From positions 1-9,652 of the forward strand of contig JAUUZV010000086.1 of assembly GCA_030592085.1 (NCBI GenBank): a stretch of DNA of 9,652 nt, read 5' to 3'. The translations under genes were made by a program, and so were the position numbers. The DNA comes from Clostridia bacterium (GTDB lineage: Bacteria; Bacillota; Clostridia; DUPQ01). The notes under the pieces were generated by a model, which had not been told where the DNA came from, did no database searches, and saw only the letters and a list, made by a program, of their open reading frames with translations. Below are positions 1-5,760 of this stretch, piece by piece (position 1 is the first letter of the stretch; the number at the start of each line of letters is the position of its first letter).

Positions 1-2
1 CA

Positions 3-1079
3 ATAGCTATTAGATATTTTGTAAAAGATTATCAATCGCCTGATTTTTATTGGTATTTAAAAGTGTGGTTTGAGGAGATTACTGTAAATGGAGGGTTCTT
101 AGCTTTAAGTCAACCTATTTCAAATTATTCACCTTTATATATTTATTTCATGACAATTATGACGTATATTCCTGTTTTCTCACTTTATCAGATTAAAATA
201 TTTTCAGTAGTATTTGATTTTGTTGCAGCCTATTATATTTTTAAGATTGTACAAATAAAATATAAAGATGGGTTTGCTCCTTATTTAGCTTATGCTATTA
301 CATTGCTAATCCCAACTGTTATTTTAAATGGAGCCTATGCAGCACAATGCGATATAATCTTTACAGCTTTCTTAATAGGTATGATTTATTATTTAATAAA
401 AGAAAAAAATGTATTAGCTATGGTGTTTTTTGGTATCGCTGTTGCATTTAAATTACAAGCGATTTTCATAGCTCCATTATTATTGGTTTTTCTTTTGCGT
501 AAACAATTAAAATTATGGCAATTATTTATTTCACCAATTGTGTATGTTTTAACATTGCTACCTGCATATTTCATTGGTCGTCCATTTAAAGAATTAATTA
601 CTATTTATTTTACTCAAGTAGGATATTACCCATACTTAACAATGAATTGTGCGAATATTTATCAATTCTTTCCAGATGCAGAGTATGTTTTATTTAATAA
701 GATAGGATTAATAACTACTTTTATAATAGTATTAGTAATAAGTCTGTGGTTAGGGTTGAAAAAGAGCAAACTTACAGCTGATTTAATTGTTGAGATTTCA
801 ATTCTTTTCTTATTAATTTTACCCTTTTTCTTACCACAGATGCATGAGAGATATTATTTCCCAGCAGAAGTACTTGTGGTTATATATGCATTATTTAATA
901 AAAAGTTCTTTTATATACCAATTGCTTTAATTGCAACTGTATTTATTAGCTATGGACCATTTGTTTTTAATACCCATATATTAGATATGAGAGTTCTTGC
1001 AGTAATGATATTTGTGATTATTATATTTTTTATAACTGATATATATAAAAAAATGAAAGAAGGACCAATCAATGAATAA
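3..1079 (+). CDS. Gpi18-like membrane glycosyltransferase, 5'-partial
   Basis: This is the C-terminal part of a polytopic GT-C-fold glycosyltransferase, of the kind related to the GPI mannosyltransferase Gpi18. The reading frame is open to the window edge, so the GTG at 63 is probably not the start. The 20 codons before it already read as family sequence (...DYQSPDFYWYLKVWF), and the true start and first membrane helix lie upstream. Family-like signatures, numbered from the GTG, are NGGF followed by NYSPLYIY (about residues 9-29), an AAQCDI segment near residue 95, and MHERYYFP near residue 262. About eight or more hydrophobic helices alternate with short loops. The family moves a sugar from a polyprenyl-phosphate carrier outside the membrane; the acceptor here is unknown. 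The last 8 bases overlap the next gene, indicating an operon. The family call is fairly sure; the sugar and acceptor are not known. Confidence 0.85.
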   Translation: MAIRYFVKDYQSPDFYWYLKVWFEEITVNGGFLALSQPISNYSPLYIYFMTIMTYIPVFSLYQIKIFSVVFDFVAAYYIFKIVQIKYKDGFAPYLAYAITLLIPTVILNGAYAAQCDIIFTAFLIGMIYYLIKEKNVLAMVFFGIAVAFKLQAIFIAPLLLVFLLRKQLKLWQLFISPIVYVLTLLPAYFIGRPFKELITIYFTQVGYYPYLTMNCANIYQFFPDAEYVLFNKIGLITTFIIVLVISLWLGLKKSKLTADLIVEISILFLLILPFFLPQMHERYYFPAEVLVVIYALFNKKFFYIPIALIATVFISYGPFVFNTHILDMRVLAVMIFVIIIFFITDIYKKMKEGPINE

Positions 1080-1848
1080 AATTGTTATAACAGGGGGAAG
1101 TAGAGGAATTGGTTTTCATCTTGCAAAACATTTTTTACTTAATAATTGTCAAGTAGTTATTACAGGAACAACAGAGTTAAGCGTTAATAAAGCTATTAAA
1201 AAATTAAACAACGATAAAGTATATGGATTTGTATGTGATGTGAGAGAATATAAAATGGTAGAAGGCCTTGCCCAATTTGCAGTTAAAAAATTAAATTCAA
1301 TTGATATTTGGATTAATAATGCAGGAGTAAATCAATCAAGTGAATTTTTTACTAACCTATCACCAAAGGATTTTACAAAAGTGATTGATGTGAATATAAA
1401 AGGAATGATGCATGGTAGCCATGTTGCTTTAAAATTATTTAAAGAGCAAGGGTTTGGCTCGTTATATAATATGGAAGGTTATGGAAGTAATGATATGATG
1501 CGAGAAAAATTAGTTATCTATGGTACATCAAAGAGATCGCTAACCTATTTTACAAAAGCATTAGCCAAAGAAATGAAAAAAACCAATATAAATATAGGAA
1601 GGTTATCACCTGGAATGGTAATGACTGACTTTTTGAAAAATAGCATAAAAGAACATCCAGAAGACACTAGTGCAAAAAAAATATTTAATATTTTAGCTGA
1701 TGAACCTGATGATGTTACTAGTTTTCTTGTAAAAAAAATATTGAAAAATAAAAAAAATAATGCACATATACAGTGGTTGTCTAATATAAAAATAATGTTT
1801 CGTTTTATAACTGCTAATCGATTTAAAAATCGTTTTTTCAAGATATAA
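1072..1848 (+). CDS. Short-chain dehydrogenase/reductase, NYC1/NOL-like
   Basis: A 258-residue cytoplasmic NAD(P)-dependent oxidoreductase of the classical SDR type. Visible motifs are the Rossmann glycine motif TGGSRGIG (7-14), Asp56 in CDV, NNAG (82-85), the structural Asn in DVNIKG (N108), and catalytic Tyr150 and Lys154 in YGTSK. The usual Ser region reads YNMEGYGS (132-139), with Ser139 eleven residues before the Tyr. That layout, with SKRSL and LSPGMVMTDF (178-187), resembles plant NYC1/NOL chlorophyll b reductases and their uncharacterised bacterial relatives. Nothing here suggests chlorophyll metabolism, so the substrate is unknown. GAAGGA at 1059-1064 sits 7 nt before the ATG, which overlaps the end of the glycosyltransferase. 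This implies coupled translation and perhaps a role in lipid or sugar-carrier metabolism. The C-terminal tail is basic and Phe-rich. SDR identity is secure; the subgroup is recalled from motifs, not searched. Confidence 0.9.
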   Translation: MNKIVITGGSRGIGFHLAKHFLLNNCQVVITGTTELSVNKAIKKLNNDKVYGFVCDVREYKMVEGLAQFAVKKLNSIDIWINNAGVNQSSEFFTNLSPKDFTKVIDVNIKGMMHGSHVALKLFKEQGFGSLYNMEGYGSNDMMREKLVIYGTSKRSLTYFTKALAKEMKKTNINIGRLSPGMVMTDFLKNSIKEHPEDTSAKKIFNILADEPDDVTSFLVKKILKNKKNNAHIQWLSNIKIMFRFITANRFKNRFFKI

Positions 1849-1850
1849 AA

Positions 1851-1877
1851 AAAAGGATGGTTTAAAACCATCCTTTT
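1851..1877. terminator. Bidirectional rho-independent terminator
   Basis: A near-perfect inverted repeat lies between two convergent genes. AAAAGGATGGTTT (1851-1863) pairs with AAACCATCCTTTT (1865-1877); a realistic loop leaves a stem of about 10 bp containing the GGATGG core. An A-run just before the hairpin (from 1847) becomes a U-tract for - strand transcripts. T-rich sequence within the arm and after it (1874-1892) serves the + strand. It can therefore end both the SDR transcript and the nucleotidase transcript. Confidence 0.85.
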
Positions 1878-1892
1878 AAAAAGTTTATTTTT

Positions 1893-3572
1893 TTATTCTG
1901 GTGTTACTAACATTTGACCAATGTAGATCATGTTAGGATCTGCAATTGTTTCTGAGTTCATCTCAAAGAGTTGAGCCCATGTTATTGCATATACTGCAGC
2001 AATACTTGATAATGTATCACCTGCAATTACTTCATAAGTTCCATCTCCACCAACATAAGTACCTTCAATAACTGTTACTCTGTTTTCTGGTAGTGGAGCA
2101 ATAACGCCTCTTGCCATAATATAGTCAATTACAGATTCATCAAGAGCTTTATATTCATTGACTGTTTCTGTCATTAACATTGTATATCCATCTCCACCTG
2201 CTGCCATGAAATCATTAGTAGCTAAGATATAGGTATCTTCTAAATCAATAGGTTCACCATTAACTAGTAAATTAACAATTCTATTACCTACAGGTTTTGA
2301 TAAGTCAATTGAGAATGTCATGCCACCAACATGTGGGAATTTACCTGATGCATCAGGATATGAGCTAGTTCCATATTCAAGTGCTTCTAATATAATGGCA
2401 CCTGTAACTTCTTTTGTGATTATATAATTACCAAAAGGAAGAACTGTAATAATATCTCCTTTTGTAATATAACCAGCATCAATACTTGATCTAATGCCAC
2501 CTCCATTTGTTATGGCCACATCTGCGCCTGACTCTTCTAACATTGCGTTAGTTACAAGATTACCCATGTTGGTTTCACCTGTTCTAACAAAGTCTCTTTC
2601 ACCTTGAAGTAGTAAAGTAGTTCTACCAACTTCTTCAGATAAAATCGCTTCATGTCCTTCACTGATTGATTCAGCTAAAGCTACAACATCAACATTAGGA
2701 ATTGTTTCAGCAGCATCGTCTTTTGTAATTAATGAAGCTACTTTTGCTGTTACAACATTACCTACAACAGTAATTTCTACAACGCCTAAGTTTTTATCAT
2801 ATTCACCAGCACTAGCAATTAAAGTACCATTTACAACAAGACCATCTGGTAATGTAGTGTGACTATGTCCATCAATAATAACATCAATGCCATCTACATC
2901 TTCTGCAACTTTTGCACTTGTGTAAATACTATCATCATCAATTCCTAAATGAGCTAGAGCTATAATTACATCGCAACCTAGTCCTTCAAGTAGGGTTACC
3001 ATTTCTTGTGCTTTTTCTGAAGGGTCTGCAAATGTTAATCCTGCTACATTGTCTGGATGAGTTTTATATGTAGTTTCAGGAGTAGCTAATCCAAATATAC
3101 CAACTTTAACACCATCAAATGTCATAATTTCATATGGATCTAATAATGTGGTGCTTGTTCCGGTCATTACGTTAGCTGCTATAATTGGGAAATCAGCCAT
3201 ATCAGCTAATTCTAATAATCGTTCATAACCATAATTGAAATCATGATTACCAGGGACCATAAGGTCATAACCCATAAGATTATAAATTTCCACAATACTT
3301 GCGCCCTCTTCTAATGTGGCAAATGTTTGACCATGGAAAGCGTCTCCTGCATCCATTAGTATTGTGTTAGGATTTAAAGCACGTAACTCTTCAACTAAAG
3401 TAGCAATCTTAGCTAAACCCATTCCATCATATTTGCCTTCAAACACTCGCGCATGAATGTCATTAGTGTGTGCAATAACAATTGTTGTGTCAGCGGCTAA
3501 AACGTTTGAAGGTATTAAAACAGTTATTAGCAACGACAAAACAAGTACTATCGTCAACAGTTTTCTTTTCAT
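1893..3572 (-). CDS. Secreted 5'-nucleotidase (UshA-like) with C-terminal LysM
   Basis: A 559-residue exported metallophosphoesterase that by family removes phosphate from nucleotides or related phosphoesters for salvage. A Sec signal peptide (KRK, hydrophobic core, cleavage near VLA-A at 26/27) leads into the metallophosphatase domain. Its metal-binding motifs are NDIH (D38, H40), GD (76-77), GNHD (108-111), H208 and GHSH (235-238). The substrate-binding 5'-nucleotidase domain follows: NGGGIR (356-361), F380, and FMAAGGD (F455 to D461). The F-x5-D spacing matches the adenine-stacking Phe and Asp of E. coli UshA as I recall it. A LysM module (about 512-557, YEVIAGDTLSSIA) should hold the enzyme on peptidoglycan, and there is no LPXTG anchor. 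AGGAGG at 3581-3586 is 8 nt from the ATG. By eye the gene is richer in G+C than its neighbours. Exact substrate is uncertain; UDP-sugar hydrolase activity is possible. Confidence 0.95.
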   Translation of the reverse strand: MKRKLLTIVLVLSLLITVLIPSNVLAADTTIVIAHTNDIHARVFEGKYDGMGLAKIATLVEELRALNPNTILMDAGDAFHGQTFATLEEGASIVEIYNLMGYDLMVPGNHDFNYGYERLLELADMADFPIIAANVMTGTSTTLLDPYEIMTFDGVKVGIFGLATPETTYKTHPDNVAGLTFADPSEKAQEMVTLLEGLGCDVIIALAHLGIDDDSIYTSAKVAEDVDGIDVIIDGHSHTTLPDGLVVNGTLIASAGEYDKNLGVVEITVVGNVVTAKVASLITKDDAAETIPNVDVVALAESISEGHEAILSEEVGRTTLLLQGERDFVRTGETNMGNLVTNAMLEESGADVAITNGGGIRSSIDAGYITKGDIITVLPFGNYIITKEVTGAIILEALEYGTSSYPDASGKFPHVGGMTFSIDLSKPVGNRIVNLLVNGEPIDLEDTYILATNDFMAAGGDGYTMLMTETVNEYKALDESVIDYIMARGVIAPLPENRVTVIEGTYVGGDGTYEVIAGDTLSSIAAVYAITWAQLFEMNSETIADPNMIYIGQMLVTPE

Positions 3573-3762
3573 TATATTTTCCTCCTATAATAATTTATGT
3601 AAATACTTTGATTAGTATTTTACGAGTCATAAAATCAACCTAATCGATTGAAAAAGATATTCTTCTGTAAATTGCTTAAAAAATTTAAGTTTATCTGAGG
3701 TATTAAATTGTAAGATGTCTTTAGGCCCTATTCTTAATTTATAGAATATTTTATTAATGTCT
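3573..3762 (-). other. Long 5' leader of the nucleotidase gene
   Basis: About 190 nt separate the predicted transcription start (near 3760) from the nucleotidase start codon, with no convincing gene inside. The leader RNA can form CTTAAA/TTTAAG (3675-3689) and a two-step hairpin (3610-3645) just upstream of the ribosome-binding site. A possible 11-codon reading frame (ATG at 3630-3628, stop at 3597-3595, MTRKILIKVFT) lacks a good Shine-Dalgarno site. I recognise no known riboswitch class. The leader may be regulatory or merely long. Confidence 0.35.
3610..3645 (-). repeat. Two-step inverted repeat in the nucleotidase leader
   Basis: Read on the - strand, GATTAG and ATTTTA pair with TAAAAT and CTAATC around a 7-nt loop (TGACTCG). 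This gives two 6-bp helices separated by a 4/1 internal loop. The structure ends 23 nt before the AGGAGG ribosome-binding site. It has no following U-tract, so it is not a simple terminator. The helices are A+T-rich and could be chance in this composition. Confidence 0.35.
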
Positions 3763-3767
3763 CTTTA

Positions 3768-3796
3768 ATTATAGTCTTTTTTATGTTGATTTTCAA
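3768..3796 (-). promoter_or_regulatory. Sigma-A-type promoter for the 5'-nucleotidase
   Basis: On the - strand, TTGAAA (3796-3791) and a perfect TATAAT (3773-3768) are separated by exactly 17 bp. This is one mismatch from the full consensus and the best promoter in the window. Predicted transcription start is near 3760. It lies downstream of the PHP gene, so the nucleotidase is probably transcribed separately from the upstream two-gene unit. Confidence 0.7.
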
Positions 3797-3818
3797 GTAA
3801 ATGAGATTTATGAATAGT

Positions 3819-3844
3819 CTAGTGCTTAAGTATTTAAGCACTAG
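3819..3844. repeat. Perfect 11-bp hairpin, possible terminator
   Basis: CTAGTGCTTAA (3819-3829) and TTAAGCACTAG (3834-3844) form a perfect 11-bp stem with the 4-nt loop GTAT. It starts 28 bp past the stop codon of the PHP gene and about 22 bp upstream of the nucleotidase -35 box, which is where a terminator is expected. However, no U-tract follows it on either strand, so it would be an atypical terminator. An operator or RNA-stabilising 3' hairpin is equally possible. Confidence 0.5.
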
Positions 3845-3852
3845 AAATATGC

Positions 3853-3868
3853 ACAATATATATATTGT
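3853..3868. repeat. 16-bp perfect palindrome after the PHP gene
   Basis: ACAATATA/TATATTGT is a perfect inverted repeat centred at 3860/3861, just past the PHP stop codon. Eight of its bases are alternating A and T, so chance is plausible. The outer ACA/TGT ends are what one would expect of a small regulator site, but no specific regulator can be assigned. Confidence 0.25.
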
Positions 3869-3872
3869 ATGA

Positions 3873-4652
3873 TTATCTAGAAAAAGCTTTTTTATAGTAT
3901 TTTGATTTGCCTATTAAATCATACCCATGTCCAACCCAATCATATGAATGAGCATCAGAGCCATATACATAATCAATATTATAATCATAGGATAAATTCA
4001 TTATATCTTTTGAAGGATATACATCATCACTACCTACTTTGTGAAGTATAGCAAGAGAATTAATTTCTAATTTTACTTTTGTTTTTTCAAGTTCTATCAT
4101 GATTTTTTTCAATAGTTCTATATGCTCATTAATATTATAAATACCCTTTTTCATGGGAAATCTTTTAGGAAGTGTGTATACCCACCGTTGTAAATCTAGA
4201 TGAGCTATTATATCAAAATATCCGGATTTAATAGCTTTTAGAGAATTTTCGAAAGAAATTTTAGCATATTCATTAGGATTTAAATTAGAAGATAATATAT
4301 TATATCCAGGTATATGAAAATGAGTTGCTCCCAAAAACAAATCAAACTCTCCTTGTTTTAAGTTGTTTTCAATTTCATCAGTAAAATCAGGATGATAATC
4401 AATCTCAATTCCTGTTTTAATTACAATTTTACCTTCGTACTGTTTTGCTTTTTCTGCAACAGCTAAGCAATATTTTTCTATCATACCTTTTTTAATTCTA
4501 TCACCTGCATCACAAATTGATAGAGGCATATGATCTGTAAAACATATTTCATCAAATCCTTGATCAATAGCACTCTTTATAAATGCATCTGCTCTATGTG
4601 GTTCATTAGTAAGATTTGGGTGCATGTGATAATCACATTTTTTCTTTATCAT
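3873..4652 (-). CDS. PHP-family phosphoesterase, histidinol-phosphatase-like
   Basis: A 259-residue cytoplasmic metal-dependent phosphoesterase of the PHP fold, usual length for HisK-type histidinol phosphatases. The conserved metal ligands are all visible: HMH (H9, H11), TDH (D40, H41), E83 in GIEIDYHP, H111 in GATHFH, H151 in AHLD, and GSDAH (D233, H235). EIN at 196-198 fits the family strand before the last helix. HisK makes histidinol from histidinol phosphate, but no other his gene is near, so another small sugar or amino-alcohol phosphate could be the substrate. The gene is second in a unit with the URO-D-like gene, 25 nt after its stop. GGAGT at 4661-4665 lies 8 nt before the ATG. The N-terminus starts directly at the first metal motif, which supports this start. 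Fold is certain; substrate is not. Confidence 0.85.
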   Translation of the reverse strand: MIKKKCDYHMHPNLTNEPHRADAFIKSAIDQGFDEICFTDHMPLSICDAGDRIKKGMIEKYCLAVAEKAKQYEGKIVIKTGIEIDYHPDFTDEIENNLKQGEFDLFLGATHFHIPGYNILSSNLNPNEYAKISFENSLKAIKSGYFDIIAHLDLQRWVYTLPKRFPMKKGIYNINEHIELLKKIMIELEKTKVKLEINSLAILHKVGSDDVYPSKDIMNLSYDYNIDYVYGSDAHSYDWVGHGYDLIGKSKYYKKAFSR

Positions 4653-4677
4653 ATTGTTTTACTCCATATTATTTTTA

Positions 4678-5685
4678 TTATTCTTCAAATGCTTTTAGCA
4701 TTGCTATTACATTTTCACAAGGAACGTCATAGGGGAGTGCATGTGTAGGTGCTGCAATATATCCGCCATCTTCTCCAAGTATACTCATTATTCTTTTTGT
4801 TTCTTCATAGACTACCTTAGGGCTTTCAAAGGGTAAAAGTGCTTGTGTACTAATAGCTCCCCAAAATGATAATTGTCCACCAAATTGTTTCTTTATTTTC
4901 TTAATATCATATATTTCAGGTTGAAATGTATTATAACAATTAAGACCTGCATCAAGTAAATCAGGGAAAATCTCTTCAATATCTCCACAGGAATGTTGCA
5001 TAATGTAAAATCCGTGTTTTTGACATGTAGCATACATTTTCTTAAGTCGTGGCAATATAAATTCACGCCACATGGCAGGACCCATTATAAGTCCGTGTTG
5101 TTGTCCCCAATCATCTCCAAAGTAGAACCCATCAATATTAGTAAATTTCCCATAGAGTTCAATAACACTAATATTAAATTCACATATTTTATCAAGTAGC
5201 TGATGAACAAATTCTGGATTTAAAGCCATGTCCATTAATAAATTTTCAAATCCTCTCATAGACCATGCTCTCTCAAATAGGGAAAAGCCAATATCTCCTA
5301 TGACAAAATTCTCTTTTTTTCCAATAAGACTATCACTGATATGATTATATGCAATGCTGCTATTAAGAACGGGAAAATCCACCATGGTTATGTTTGCTTC
5401 TTTAAATAAAGGGTCATCAATTATTCCAATATCTTTATCAACACCACTTCTATTCCAAGTCACTCCAAAAAAATCTTTAAAATTTCCTGGTTTATCAATT
5501 GACTCTTCATTAATATTATTCCAATAAGTTCTATGCAGATGATTGTTGATTTTTAAAAGGTATTGTTCATCCTTTAAAAAGCTTACCATTTTTTTATGCT
5601 CTTCCATGGTAAATTCAACGTGGTAAGGAATACTATCAGATGATTGATGTGACAAACTATTAATAACTCGTTGTCTGTTATTCAT
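4678..5685 (-). CDS. URO-D/methyltransferase-fold protein
   Basis: A 335-residue protein of the uroporphyrinogen decarboxylase superfamily, which includes HemE and corrinoid methyltransferases such as MtaA and MtbA. The opening (MNNRQRVINSL) and the C-terminal PCENVIAML (322-330) are typical of the family. It lacks the Arg-rich N-terminal RQAGR motif of true HemE, so haem synthesis is unlikely. HSC (H231, C233) matches the His-x-Cys zinc site of the methyltransferases. The third ligand position, before the C-terminal helix, appears to be His315 in APTH where MtaA-type enzymes carry Cys; C323 is another candidate. GDDWG (190-194) is also characteristic. A role in methyl-group or corrinoid metabolism is inferred, but no corrinoid protein gene is in view. 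AAGGGG lies upstream of the ATG. The gene is first in a unit with the PHP phosphoesterase. Confidence 0.85.
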   Translation of the reverse strand: MNNRQRVINSLSHQSSDSIPYHVEFTMEEHKKMVSFLKDEQYLLKINNHLHRTYWNNINEESIDKPGNFKDFFGVTWNRSGVDKDIGIIDDPLFKEANITMVDFPVLNSSIAYNHISDSLIGKKENFVIGDIGFSLFERAWSMRGFENLLMDMALNPEFVHQLLDKICEFNISVIELYGKFTNIDGFYFGDDWGQQHGLIMGPAMWREFILPRLKKMYATCQKHGFYIMQHSCGDIEEIFPDLLDAGLNCYNTFQPEIYDIKKIKKQFGGQLSFWGAISTQALLPFESPKVVYEETKRIMSILGEDGGYIAAPTHALPYDVPCENVIAMLKAFEE

Positions 5686-5695
5686 GTTTTTCCCC

Positions 5696-5724
5696 TTTTG
5701 CTTTCTATAAAAACATTATATAAT
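5696..5724 (+). promoter_or_regulatory. Possible promoter for the PMT gene
   Basis: TATAAT at 5719-5724 lies on the + strand, with weak -35 candidates TTTTGC (5696-5701, spacing 17) or TTGCTT (5698-5703, spacing 15). It shares its -10 with the opposite promoter through the palindrome ATTATATAAT (5715-5724). Position fits the 75-bp divergent gap; the -35 support is poor. Confidence 0.35.
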
Positions 5725-5743
5725 AAATCAGATAGTAAATGAA
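5715..5743 (-). promoter_or_regulatory. Possible promoter for the URO-D/PHP unit
   Basis: On the - strand, TATAAT (5720-5715) is preceded 17 bp upstream by a poor -35 box, TTCATT (5743-5738). Transcription would start near 5708, about 22 nt before the start codon, leaving room for the AAGGGG site. The -10 is perfect but the region is A+T-rich and the -35 matches only three of six bases. Confidence 0.4.
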
Positions 5744-5760
5744 CAGTTAATGGGGAATAT

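Noticed and set aside
63..65. GTG as the true start of the first gene
   Set aside because: The same frame is open to the window edge and the preceding residues already fit the glycosyltransferase family, so the gene begins upstream of the window.
389..574. Reading frame of 61 codons opposite the first glycosyltransferase
   Set aside because: It lies inside conserved family sequence on the + strand with no ribosome site.
1545..1871. Reading frame of 108 codons opposite the SDR
   Set aside because: It lies antisense within a clear SDR gene and its Phe/Ile/Leu-rich product mirrors the Lys/Asn-rich coding strand. There is no ribosome site or family pattern.
3573..3762. Known riboswitch (purine, c-di-GMP, preQ1 or similar)
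   Set aside because: I could not find the conserved cores of these classes in the leader, only A+T-rich hairpins.
4530..4748. Reading frame of 72 codons opposite the PHP and URO-D genes
   Set aside because: It spans the ends of two well-supported opposite-strand genes and has no recognisable protein features.
4993..5199. Reading frame of 68 codons opposite the URO-D gene
   Set aside because: It is fully inside a conserved gene on the other strand, a shadow frame.
4678..5685. Uroporphyrinogen decarboxylase of haem synthesis (HemE)
   Set aside because: The N-terminal Arg-rich RQAGR motif is absent and there are no haem genes nearby. The His-x-Cys site fits the methyltransferase branch.
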